From: Pilasporangium apinafurcum
Lineage: Eukaryota; Oomycota; Peronosporomycetes; Pythiales; Pythiaceae
Length of the DNA stretch: 64,000 nt
Assembly: GCA_001600495.1 (NCBI GenBank)
Contig: BCKE01000038.1
Location: forward strand, 43,223 to 107,222
Direction: 5' to 3'
In this document: positions 31,790 to 42,669 of the stretch, piece by piece
Layout: every line of letters begins with the position of its first letter
How positions within the stretch are numbered: the first letter of the stretch is position 1
The notes under the pieces: generated by a model
What the model was told of the DNA's origin: nothing
The model's input: the letters and a program-made list of their open reading frames with translations, nothing else
Databases searched by the model: none
Translations under genes and position numbers: made by a program

Positions 31790-33601
31790 ATGGCAACAAA
31801 CGCTTCCAATTCAGTGAAAACCAACTTCTATCGTCGGTTCAAGAGATATTTGAAGCATAACTATAAGTTGGATGGAAAGCAAGCATACAACAAGATGAAG
31901 GATATCTTTGCTCAAGAGTACAATGGTAACGACTTGACAGTGTGGAAATATCGTTTGCAAATGCCTCGAGATGAAAACGGATATGTCAACCATGCTCCTC
32001 ATCTACTCATGCCGTTGCAGTACAGATTTCTTCGCTACTTTGAGTCCAAGCATCCGGTCCAGGAGTACACCCAAGAAAGCAAGCAACTTCGTCTTTTCAG
32101 TCTTCTTCCATATAAGCGTGGGTTTGAGTGTTCATACTTCAAGATGTGTACAGATGGTCTTTGGGCACTACTGAAGCGTGCTGGCCTTGATATTCCTCCA
32201 AAACGTGATGGATGGAGAGATATTTCCGATAAATGGTGAAGTAAACTTTTTCATATCAAAAATTTTGAAACCAAGAATCGCAAGTTTGCTGGAGAAATTG
32301 TGGCCGATGGTAAAGCTGTGAGCATTGTACTCCGGAAACCGAAAGTGAAAGTAGTTGCCCAAGAACCGAAGCTGGAAGATTACGATGTGATATGGGGTCT
32401 TGATCCCGGCAGAAGAGATCTGTTTGTGGCTACAAATCAGAATGATCAAAAGATTTCATGTTCTTCCAAGGAATACTGTGAAGACGCCAAGTTCAAACAT
32501 AGTGGAAAGAAAATCAAGTACTGGCAAGAGAAGAATAAAATGGTACTCAAGGCAATCAGGAACATGCCAACAAAGAAAACCGCGACTCTACAATCCTTCA
32601 AAGTATATATCGAGTACCTGATCCCATATTTAGATCTCTTATTAGATTTCAACATGGTCAAGCCTTTTCGAAATCTCAAGTTCAAGCGGTATATTTTTAT
32701 GCAGAAGAAGTTGTGCGAGTTATGTCTGAGGTTGACTGAAGAAGCTGGCCGTCGGACGATTGTTGGTTTTGGTGACTGGAGTAACCAAGATATTGGAGGA
32801 TTTATCAAGAAGTCTCCGGCTGGACCTGTCAAGCGTTTTGAGAAACAACTTCGACGGTATTGCACAGTTATTTCTATCGATGAGTACAACACAAGTAAAG
32901 TTCACGCAGAATGCCGTAAAAAGAAGCTATACAATCAGTGTATAAGGGTAACCCTTTTACTGGCTTACACTGTTGTGCAGTGAGGAAGCGCAATTGATTG
33001 GCGACAGACGTCGTCAATCAAAAGGAAAGGAAAGAGGAAAACCGAAAGAGACTTACTCTTTTGGAGGAAAATTAGGAACTGAATTATTGTTTTAATAAAG
33101 CTANCTACAAACTGAAATGAATGACTGATGCTCGAGTGTCCANTTCGAACATAGCCAACTATACAAAATCGTATATGAAAGGATTGTTTCTCTTTGATAA
33201 CATGGGAATAGTATTGTTTACTATTTCTTCCATGTCTTGTAAAACATGATTTATTTACGGTCTAAACGTAAACAATAAACAGCCGCACCTAGCAGAAGTT
33301 CGCATTTCTACACACAGTAGGAAATCGTACTTTATCAACCCGTTCGGGTTTGGACTGTTTTCAGACCCGCCGGGTCTGATATGTAATAGAGACCCATTAC
33401 AATCAGTACTCTAAGCGCATGTGTAAGGACGGAGAAGAGCATATTCTCAAAGTTCACAGAGTACTCCATTGTAAATCCAATGGCTGTCGTAGTATGACTG
33501 TGAACAGAGATGATAACGCGTCCAAGAACATCTTACGTCTGACTCGACTACAACTTGAAGGTAAATCTCGTTCTTTGGTGTTTTGTAGAGATAGAACGTA
33601 G
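31790..33601 (+). pseudogene. Fanzor RNA-guided nuclease gene, nearly complete, one stop and one insertion
   Basis: Fanzors are eukaryotic TnpB homologues that cut DNA guided by a structured RNA. The frame starts at ATG 31790. It has the Lys/Arg-rich helical N-terminal half, the Fanzor block RLFSLLPYKRGFECSYFKMC (about 32085-32145), RuvC-I GLDPGRRDLF (Asp at 32402-32404), VGFGDWSNQD (about 32762-32790), DEYNTSK (about 32879-32899), zinc-ribbon half-sites HAEC and LHCKSNGC, and RuvC-III NRDDNASKNILRL (about 33502-33540). There is one in-frame TGA at 32237-32239, after which the same frame stays open to 32983. A 468-bp insertion (32940-33407) separates the zinc-ribbon halves but preserves the frame on both sides. 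The three RuvC acid positions are present in sequence, so decay is recent. The lineage differs from the relic at 212-1466. Confidence 0.85.
32940..33407. mobile_element. Short insertion in the Fanzor gene with 9-bp target-site duplication
   Basis: The 9-mer ACAATCAGT occurs at 32931-32939 and at 33399-33407, exactly where the Fanzor zinc-ribbon coding sequence is broken. The inserted DNA (32940-33398) is about 459 bp and has no coding sequence. Near its right end are two compact hairpins: AACCCG-TT-CGGGTT, and TCAGACCCG-C-CGGGTCTGA at about 33360-33379. Its ends share only weak inverted similarity around GGGT. A 9-bp duplication fits Mutator-like elements, but the family is not established. 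An alternative reading as a 477-nt intron is less good, since no convincing donor is present at the break. It contains two ambiguous bases. Confidence 0.65.
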
Positions 33602-34118
33602 GAGTACAAAAAAAGAAGAGAAAGTGTTTATTTAGTGCCTTAGGGTGGCAGGTAGGCAGTTTGATCCTCACTTCATGGCTGAGGGTCTCGAACATTATTT
33701 TCCCTTATGGGTACGGAAGGTGACATTCTCGCTGCCGGGTGTAATAAAGCAAACCTCGACTGCATAAACGTCTTCATTGCATGGCATTCCGAGATCTTTT
33801 GTATTTTATTTATTGCCTAATATCACTATCACTGGGATGAACACGCTGCCTTCATACAATCTTCTAGTCTTTGCGGTGTCAATATCGCAGAATTTTCGGC
33901 CTTGGTGTGACTTGAAACAAAGGTCGCTGAAGAAGGAACCCGAGGGGGTTAGTTTACGTCGAGGATACACATTATTCTTTAGTCAAGCAAGACATACGGA
34001 GACATCCACACAGCGAGCTGAACATTCTTCTTCGTCCCCGTTTCATCCCATATACCGCCACCTCAAGATGGTGCAGCAAAAGCATCATAACCCTGGATGG
34101 GTTGTCTTCAAGATTAAA
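33602..34118. other. Fanzor 3' flank, no gene recognised
   Basis: About 500 bp between the Fanzor stop and the convergent gene at 34119-34976. In related systems the guide RNA is encoded at or beyond the 3' end of the nuclease gene, so 33602-33760 is the place to look. I see no decisive RNA structure and no terminal repeat. Small frames are unsupported. Confidence 0.35.
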
Positions 34119-34976
34119 TTAATCCATTTCCATCGGCTCGTCCTCATCACTTGGTAGTTCTTCAAACCGGACAAACGGTTCTTCATCGTCCAGACTGACA
34201 CCACTCGCACCACCTGTAGCTTCGTCATCACTTTCCACGAGCTCCACACGAGGAGCAGGAGCTCGTGGGATCGACTGGTAAGGATCAAACACCACCAGAG
34301 CAGTGCAGGATTCATTGGTGGGTGGTGCTGGTGAAGCCACGGGTGCTCCAGACCAGTATGCAGACTGACGACCCGGCCAATGGGAGGTTGCAGAGGAAAA
34401 TATTTTGGGTTGCCGCTGTGCTTCTCTTTGCTTTGACACTAGCGCCCACGCATTTGCGTTTCGGTTAGCGATATCTACATCCATTTCTTCTGCATCCTGT
34501 CTCGGCACTGTCGTTCCAGCACTAGTAGTAGCTGCGTTATGGTCGTTTTCATCGTTGGTAGGAGATGTTGGTGGTGAGGTAACGCGCATACGTTTTAGTC
34601 CTTCCAGAACAAACTTGTTTCCATCCCTATCATAATACACTCGGCTACTGTTCCCACCAGCCGCAGAGTAATTATGTTGTTGAAATATTGTGTTGTCATC
34701 ATCGTTTTCGTCGCGCACCTTCCGCTTGACCAGGCTGCCGGTATTTCTTGCACGCGCAAACGCGTTTTGCCGCAACGCGTTCCGCTGACGCTCGAATAAG
34801 TACCCGGTATGGCTGTTGAGGCCGTAGCCGCATGTCTGTAATCGTCCACTTGCCATGTTGATGCGCTTTTCACAAATGTCCACGAGATCGTGAGGAGCTT
34901 TTCGTTTGCTGGTTGTGGTTGCCGTTCGATTATTGGAGACAAACATAACGGTCAAAGGTTGACGGTCAACAAACAT
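34119..34976 (-). CDS. Hypothetical protein with acidic C-terminus
   Basis: A single-exon, 285-residue frame starting at ATG 34976 (MFVDRQPLTVMFVSNNRTAT). No domain recognised. Residues about 40-95 are basic and helical (FERQRNALRQNAFARARNTG, then KRKVRDEND). The middle is Thr/Pro/Asn/Asp-rich, and the C-terminus is strongly acidic (SDDEATGGASGVSLDDEEPF, ending DEDEPMEMD). The basic patch KRKV next to an acidic tail would suit a nuclear protein, but no function can be assigned. A later in-frame ATG (residue 11) is an alternative start. It lies between the Fanzor flank and a TTAA element. The absence of introns and the coherent composition favour a real host gene. Confidence 0.6.
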   Translation of the reverse strand: MFVDRQPLTVMFVSNNRTATTTSKRKAPHDLVDICEKRINMASGRLQTCGYGLNSHTGYLFERQRNALRQNAFARARNTGSLVKRKVRDENDDDNTIFQQHNYSAAGGNSSRVYYDRDGNKFVLEGLKRMRVTSPPTSPTNDENDHNAATTSAGTTVPRQDAEEMDVDIANRNANAWALVSKQREAQRQPKIFSSATSHWPGRQSAYWSGAPVASPAPPTNESCTALVVFDPYQSIPRAPAPRVELVESDDEATGGASGVSLDDEEPFVRFEELPSDEDEPMEMD

Positions 34977-35168
34977 GGCGCATAGATCCTCATCATCAGG
35001 CAGGGCGACGTGGTCAAATATGGTACAATATGAACTAGACTTGATGGATAATCAGATACGTCATCCCGTGGATTGGTGGCTTCGATTTCGTGTGCGGAAC
35101 AGTCTAGAAGGTTGTCGCTCATGAGTAGTTTTTCAAAATTCGGGACAACTCTCGAGTTTTAGTTCTTA

Positions 35169-35879
35169 TTAACAAGCAATCCGCGAGCCAACGGTGCCAG
35201 TTTTCAGTTGTTTTCCTAAACTCAAAAAATCCGCAACTGCCTTTTAGCACATAATATTTTGGCATAGGATAGTTTTTTATTTGTAATGATGAACAAAGCA
35301 AACAGCGTTCAAATCGAACTAGTGGTTGTCGAGTAATTAGCAGTCAAAGATGAGTATTCGCTTCCATTTTGGCATTGTTTTAGCTTGATGGTCATCGTTT
35401 TTATTTCTTTTGATTCATAATTCGTTTCATATATGTCATTTACCCTAACCATATTGAATAAAATGAGCTCTAATATTGTCAAGAGTGTTTGTCGTCCAAG
35501 TAATTTGGCGGCAATCTTCGAGTTATTGGTGCAATACTGTTGGTGTCTTAAGCCACTCTTCAGCACTTGAGTTCCATACTATGTGCTACAGAGTATATCA
35601 TTGGACAAAAATGGTATTGTGGTATTTTTTATGTTCTGAACGACCTTGAGAATCGCAAAATCGATGACCATCTGACAGAAAATGCAAATTTTGTCGTACC
35701 AGTTCTCCTCTCTGGATGCTACGACTTGGATAATAATCACGGGAAACAAGTTTTCTTGGACGGATCTGTTTCGAACTGCCACACATTTTCGTAGAGCACG
35801 AATAGCGGATTTTTTGGATTTTGGCCAACCTAAGAATTAGGCTGTTTTTGGCTCCCTTGACTTGCGGATTGCTTGTTAA
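35169..35879. mobile_element. piggyBac-like 711-bp nonautonomous element, copy 2
   Basis: Same 711-bp unit as at 19158-19868, same orientation, with TTAA at both ends and the same terminal inverted repeats. One base difference was seen (near 35557 versus 19546, GCC-ACG against GCC-ACT). The flanking DNA differs completely outside the TTAA, so this is an independent insertion rather than part of a larger duplication. Confidence 0.85.
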
Positions 35880-37904
35880 AGTAAGCCACTTAATTATAGT
35901 AAATACATTGCGTAAAACACGTTATTTTAGTGATTGTCTCAGCGGAAACGCCGATCGTGTCTCTTTCGAGTCGAAAAAGAACCTCACGACTCAAGCTTCA
36001 TGCATGTAATGACGATTGACTTTGGAGACTGAAGGCGTTGCATGTAGGATTTGAGACATTGGTCGCGTTATGTATATATATCTGTTGCAAGTAACGAAAC
36101 TGATTCGTTTGCTAGATGTAGGCACTTGTTAGTTATCCTCATCGTTACTGTCCACGTAGTTCTAAACCAAATTGTCAATGTAGATGGGGTAGCAGAGCAG
36201 AACGCAACATAGCACATGTAGTATGCTTTATGTGTGTAATTGTATCATTATCCATCCAAACAGCGAATATCTACTTACTACTACGGTTTAGAAATAGTTC
36301 ATCACCGATCCAGTGGTTCCACCGATGTTTTCGGTAATTGCAACAACAATAATTGTGCCACCACTTTTACTACTACTCCTCAACAGCCTTACTGTAAACA
36401 TTGATATGACTTGCTATTATTCAGAACGACCCAAACCAGCAGTGATGCAACAAACGAATGGTAGCAGTGCTTCAGCTCAGTGTTGCTTCCTATAGAGAAC
36501 TGGTTGGTACTCTACATGCAAATGATCAGCTGATATGATGGCGAAAATATCGACGAAGAGAGGCCTTTGAGAAAGCGTGCTCCTATCTAGTCCAAGTAGC
36601 AAAAGACAACAATTACTGGATATCACATACCTTGGCGTCACAGTATAGCAATAGTAAGTCAATGAACGAATGGACATATAGTGCAGTTTGCTACCGAGTG
36701 TGTTTCTGGACCATGTCGCTTCTTAGTACAGAGCCGAGCCACATGCCAAGCAACATGGGTACACAAAACACATAAAATCAGTGTACTTAGTGGTTTAGTT
36801 AGTATTAAAAGCACTGAATTTGTACAATAAACAAAAATACATTGATTTAATGCAAGCAATCATTTCAGTGAAGTTGCGCAGTGGCAACCATATGCCTTCT
36901 CCCTCACATATTTAGCTTCATCAAGCTCTGCACATGAAGCCACTCGTCACTCCACTAATTCACGATTTATTTATCAGCATGTTCAAAGGCATGGAGATAG
37001 TACACCTACTTCTTCTCACAGTCGTGCTGGTTGAAAAGCCACCAATGCCTTCTCAATGGAAATAATGTATCTGACACACTAGCTAGTGGCTACTTGGGTA
37101 ATGAGGTTATTGACGATTCCACGAACGTCTTTGCGGTAGATCTCCTCCAAATCAATAATAAATGGACAGCGGGGGTTTCCAAGATGAATACGGACGTCGA
37201 TGGGCAAATGAATGGTCGAGAGCTCAGCTATTCGTGCTGTGAATGGACGCAGCGCGATAATGCAGCAGCATGTTGGACAATGAAGGTCTCTCGCTCTAGT
37301 GATGCGACCAAGGCCGCGGAACTAAGCTTCTGCGGCGGCATCGCTGATCTAGGCTTGTCTACCCTCATTGCCTTGAAAGATGTTGCGTTGTCTAACTTGA
37401 CGGTTTAATCATTCTCAATATCTGATTCCAGTTCGATGGAGTCGGCATCCACAACGTCTGTCTCCGTGGCACTCAAACCGTCTTTATCGGTGCTGATTAT
37501 TAGTATCTCTATTGGTGCAAGATTGACGGTTTTTCTTACTTAGACGCCGAGGATGCATTTTTGTAATGTTTGGCGTAAACATTCACTCAACAGTGATATG
37601 CATGCATGTCCATTCTCTCTTGTCCCTTTGACTGACCCACCATACCATCTCCGACTACAATACTGCCACCTACAGTGACTTCACGACTGCATGTTCAGGT
37701 AGCTGCCCAATATCTCCAAGAGTTCCATTCAACTGCCATCAAAACAGTTTTCAGTGGCTGTGTAGCATTTCTATTTTCATAAAAACAGCCGTAAAATGGT
37801 TAGTGGGGTCTCTTACATTGAACCAATCGCATGAACCGTCGCCGTCGGTTCCTCTGTTTCTCCTTCACCTTCCGCGCTCAACCTCATCGTTTTCTGTCGT
37901 TGCT
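35880..37904. other. 2-kb region without a convincing gene
   Basis: AT-rich in its first half. Short frames on both strands have no recognisable domain. On the minus strand, 37405-37539 encodes a short acidic C-terminus-like stretch (ending SIELESDIEND), and about 37085-37300 reads as a helical stretch (RCPFIIDLEEIYRKDVRGIV) in another frame. Together they could be eroded exons of one lost gene. The plus-strand frame 37031-37408 overlaps them and is not supported. Confidence 0.4.
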
Positions 37905-37912
37905 TTCATTCT
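37905..37912 (+). promoter_or_regulatory. Candidate oomycete initiator of the IFT139 gene
   Basis: TTCATTCT matches the oomycete Inr consensus YTCANTYY and is followed at once by a T-rich stretch, as in the Inr plus flanking-region arrangement. It lies 21 bp before the ATG at 37934, implying a very short 5' leader. Confidence 0.5.
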
Positions 37913-37933
37913 TTGGTCCATTCACGCAACAAG

Positions 37934-40900
37934 ATGAGCTCCCCCATGGATCCACGCGTCTTGATCAACTACTACCTGCGCAAAGGTTGGTATGACCACG
38001 TCCAGCGACTCTGTGAGTCGCTTCTCGACAAGCGAGGAAACGACGCGACCATCCTTTTCTGGCGCGCGTTCGGCATCGTCATGGAACGCAGCTACTCGTC
38101 GGCGATTCGCGAACTAGACAACCTGAAGAAAAAGAAAGAGGTCGAACTGCCATGTCTCCATGCGCTCATCTTCGCACATAACCTATGCAAACATGTCGAC
38201 CATGAAGAGATTGCGCAATTGGAGCTTCAAGTCTGCATGGCCGAAGAAAATGCAAGTGACAGCTCATTGCTGCTATGCGCGACTTTTTTCTGGCATCTGA
38301 AGGAGTTCAGCAAAGCACGAAAACTACTGGAACAGGTAAGTAGTACACTCAATCGATCGGGAAGCTCGACTAGCGGAGAATTACAGCAACGCCTATTGGT
38401 ACTTCGTGGATGGGTGGACCTAATGGTCGAGCCCAAGACGAAGCGCGATGCCGATTACCGCGATGGCTCCATCCAATACTTTGAGCAGGCCAAAGAGTAA
38501 GACATGCTGCTTGACATTCAACACGCTTGAAGAAGACTCATTGACAGATCACTTGTGCTGCTTGTCCGTTGCAATTTGTAGCCGGAAGGACGCCGAGTTG
38601 CTGTTGGGGATTGCCAAGTTTCACGATATTAAAAAAAATTACAACAAAGTGCTGGAGTGTTTGGATGAGATCATCGTCAAGTTCCCATGGTTCAAGCACT
38701 CTGTGACTGAAAAGGCTCTCGTGCTGCTGAAGATGGGCAATTGGGAACAGTGCATGGACAGCATCGAGCGTGCACTCGCGGAAAATCCTAAAGATATTGA
38801 CGCGCTGCGTGTGATGATTCTCTTTCTGCTTTCGCGTGAAGGACGTGCCAAGGATGCCGCACAATACATTCGGAGCCTGTTTGAGGCACTGAAGAAGGCT
38901 GAACCGGCCAATCCGGATCTTTTCCATGAAATTTCACAAAGCATCGCGCGCATCTCTGATCGGAACCATGAAGTCTTACAGTGCAACTTGGCGCTGATCG
39001 AGCATGCCGTGCAGTTGAACCCTGATAGCGGTGTCTTCCGTGCCGAGCGAGGCTACCAGCGATCATTATTAAAAGACTACCAGCTAGCCATTGAATCGTA
39101 TAAAGAGGCATTAAAACTGGACGAATCGAACGAGGTCGCGCTTCATGGCCTCATCTATTGTCAGATTAAACTGGGGCAACTAGAAGACGCCTCTCAACAG
39201 ATGGAATTCCTCAGCGTCATCCAGGAATCCATGGGCACGAGTGCTGGGTTTGTATTTATCCAGGCGCTGCTCAGTGGCTTGAAAGAAAAAGATCGAGGCA
39301 AACAAGTGCAGCTGCTACAACAGGCCGTGCAGATCCACATGGACAAGCTCAAGGACACAATGCGACTCGCCGATGTGTCGACTCACGAGCTCATGAGTCA
39401 GCTGAATCCAATTTTCCTCGTGGAAGTCGCGACAGAATTCCTTAAACTCGACATGTCGGCTTCGGAGAAAAGCATCAGTTCTGGGAATGAAGGTAACTCG
39501 ATTGTAGCTAAAGGCATTAGTATCCTAGAGAAGCTCGTCAGCAAATCTCCAGGTTTTTTGAGCGCGCAGTTTGAATTGGCGCAAGCGTATTTTGCGGCTT
39601 TGAGGCTTGATGACGCCTACCACGTCTGCAATCTCGTAAGGACTGATTTTATACTATGGATTTCATATCAGTGCGCTTACCTTTCGTTTCTCTTATGTAG
39701 ATCATTAAAATGGACGCCAGTCACTCACAAGTACATCTTCTGCAGGCGCGAATCTGCCTTGAACGTGAACATTACCGCGCGGCATCAGCGTGTCTCGATC
39801 AGGCGCTGAGCCATGATTTCTCCATACGACAGTCGCTTTCGTACTATATTATCAAGGCCAAGATTCTCGAAAATTCTGGAGATGCGCGTGATGCTTTGCA
39901 AACGCTTCAGGCAGCTATGAAGATGATTAATGCCAGCAACAACAGTGCTGCTAGTACTTCAGGTCCAGTGGCAGGTAGACGCAAGAACGAGCGTGGTGTA
40001 ACCAGTGCTTTCATTACAGTTGCTCCAGCAATTTCGCTGGTGGACAAAGCTTCGGTGTATATTCAAATAGCCCAAGTACTTTCGCAACTAAATGATGTCC
40101 CAGAAGCCACCAAGGTGATCCGTGAAGCGCTGCAAATCTTTAGGTTCGTCTGAACTCTATTGTGTGTATCCATTAAAACGTTATGTGCAGGCTTTGGACT
40201 GACTTTGACTATCACTTGTTGTTGCAGAGGTACTTCGCAGGAAGTGCGCGTGCTGGTGGCCAACAGTGAGCTCGCCATCAAACGAGGCGATTATGATGCC
40301 GCGATCGCGATGCTCAACAATGTTCCTTCCAGTTCGCCCTCGTTTACCAAGGCTCAGATGGTCAAGGCTGACATCTACCTCCAGTACAAAAAGGACAAAC
40401 ATCTCTATGCGCGATGCTATCAGGTAAATTCCATGTCCATACGAGCCGTCTTCTCTTTTTCTCCAAAACCAATAATTTCACTCTCATAGGAGCTGACAGC
40501 CATGAACCCCTGCCATGCTACTCATGTAAGCATGGCAGAAGCGTATTTGCGTATCCAAATGCTTGATCAATCGATCGAGTCCTTCCGTGCAGCGATAGCG
40601 TTAAGTCCCAATGACCCGACATTGGCAGGAAGGATCGGCAAAGTGCTCATTTCCAAACATGACTACGTCAAAGCCGTCGACTATTACGAAAGCGCCTTGA
40701 AAATGGCGCCCATGAATCTTGTACTACGCAAAGATTTGGCGGAATTATACTCGAAATTGGGTCATTTTGACCAGGCACTGCGCGTGGTCCAGCAAGCTCC
40801 AACGAATGAATCGGGCGAGATCAGTGACTTGCTACAGGTCGTAGAACTTCAACTTATCTTGCCTGCGATCCATAAAGGTTTGGGCAACGATGATCTCTGT

Positions 40901-42295
40901 ATCCAAGCGCTTCTGAAGGCATACTCGATCCAGAAGCTTATTCTCGATAAACAGAAGAACGAACAGCCCGATGTGATTAACAAACAAAAACGCGCTATCG
41001 CTGACACCTGCTTCCAGATCGCGTCCATCTATGCCGAAAAAGGACAAGCGACTGAACATGAAAACATTCTCAAGTATTGTACACTGGCACTGCGATCAGA
41101 TGAAACCCACGAGGAATCGATTCTTTTCTTGGCGCGGTCGTACCAACACACTGGTGATTATGAACAATGTCAATTGCGCTGCTCGACGTTGTTGCGCCTC
41201 AATCCTGCAAACGAAGAAGCTGCCATCATGTTAGCGGATATCATGCTGCAGAAAGAAGACAATGAATCGGCGATCTACCAATTCCAACAGCTGCTCGAGA
41301 ACAAACCGGACAATTTTGCCGCACTGAGTCGTTTCATCGTAATGCTGAGGCGTGCAGGCAAGCTGACTAGCGTCCCACGGTATTTGAAACTGGCGGAGCG
41401 AGGCGGTGTACGGGTAGCGCATTCATCAGGACTGCACTTCTGCAAAGGTCTGTACGCGCGATATAAGAATAACGTGCGAGACGCCATTGAAGAATTCAAC
41501 TTGGCACGCCGAGATCCGGAATGGGGCGAGCGAGCGCTAATGAACATGATCGAGATCTACTTGAATCCGGATAACGAAAACCTGTGGGAAATGAACGGTG
41601 ACGCTTCTGACGGGAGCAACAATTCGAAGGAGCAGATCGAGAACATTCGTATCGCTAATGCATTGCTTGACGAATTGCCCATGAAACAAGAACGCAACGT
41701 CAAAATCAAAGTTCTAGAAGCATATGCTGTGCTTGCAGTAAAGAGTAAGAGCATGCTGGATAAGGCAATCCAGTTGTTCATGGAGATTCTTGAGAGTGTT
41801 GACAAAGACTATGTCCCTGCACTTCTCGGTTTGGCGACAGCCTACATGCTCACAAAACAACAACCAAAAGCACGAAATCAATTAAAACGAATTGCAAAAA
41901 TGCCTTACGATCAAGCGCTTGCGGACGACTTCGAACGCAGCTATTTGTTGTTGGCCGACATCTACATAAGCCGTTCTAAGTACGACCTGGCACAGGACCT
42001 GTGCAAAAAGGCGCTCACACACAACAAATCTGCCGGTAAAGCGTGGGAATTGCTGGGATTGATCATGGAAAAGGAGCAATCTTATATTGATGCTGCCGAA
42101 TGCTATCAGGAAGCCTGGACATGTGAGGGCGAGGCAAGCGCTACGACTGGTTTCAAGTTGGCGTTTAATTACCTCAAGGCCAAAAATTACGTCAACACGG
42201 TTGATGTCTGCCACAAAGTCCTCGATTTGTATCCGGACTATCCAAAGATTCGTAAAGAGATCCTGGAAAAAGCTTATGCAGGCTTTCGACCATGA
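37934..42295 (+). CDS. TTC21B: Intraflagellar transport protein 139 (TTC21B-like)
   Basis: IFT139 is a TPR subunit of the IFT-A complex, needed for retrograde traffic in cilia and flagella. Five exons (37934-38496, 38582-39635, 39701-40143, 40228-40423, 40490-42295) join in frame to 1,353 residues, close to human TTC21B (about 1,316). The N-terminus MDPRVLINYYLRKGWYDHVQ resembles the TTC21 start. Tandem TPR helices run through the protein, for example LLGIAKFHDIKKNYNKVLEC and LAERGGVRVAHSSGLHFCKG, and the C-terminus (GLIMEKEQSYIDAAECYQEA, AYAGFRP) also fits. Start at ATG 37934, with a second Met five codons later. Its presence implies a flagellated life stage such as zoospores. Other TPR superhelices are possible, but the order and length of blocks fit TTC21 best. 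Confidence 0.88.
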
Positions 42296-42669
42296 TGTGC
42301 AGCTGTATTCGAGAGCATTATATCCAGACATGTGTGCGCTCAAACTGTTATGCGTGTGAGCTCACAACATACTTGGACTACTCCTTATAAATGGGGTAAC
42401 ATATCAGTTAGACCCTTGCCTAATTTGTCAATCTTCTTATCTATCGCGCACACAAAACAAGTTATGCTTCGTATTATCCAATTGAGAACTAAATCCGTTG
42501 CTCATCCCCTCATCTTGATGCTTCACTAATTCTCCATCAAACTCTGCTAGGTGACTACTAACACATATCTTCCACATCATGAGAAGAGTGTTACTAACAC
42601 CAACAATTCGCCGCCTGAAGAGAAATGGCAAATACAGCATTTTCATTGATCTAGTTATATTTTTTATGG
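42296..42669. other. Short convergent intergenic space
   Basis: Between the 3' ends of IFT139 and the zinc-finger gene. Nothing recognised. Confidence 0.5.

Noticed and set aside
32939-33415. 477-nt intron in the Fanzor gene
   Set aside because: No convincing GT donor at the coding break, and an exact 9-bp duplication flanks the segment, which points to insertion. Kept only as an alternative.
37031-37408. 125-codon plus-strand frame in the 2-kb gap, first considered as a secreted effector
   Set aside because: No signal peptide, no RXLR or CHXC motif, and better protein-like readings lie on the opposite strand.
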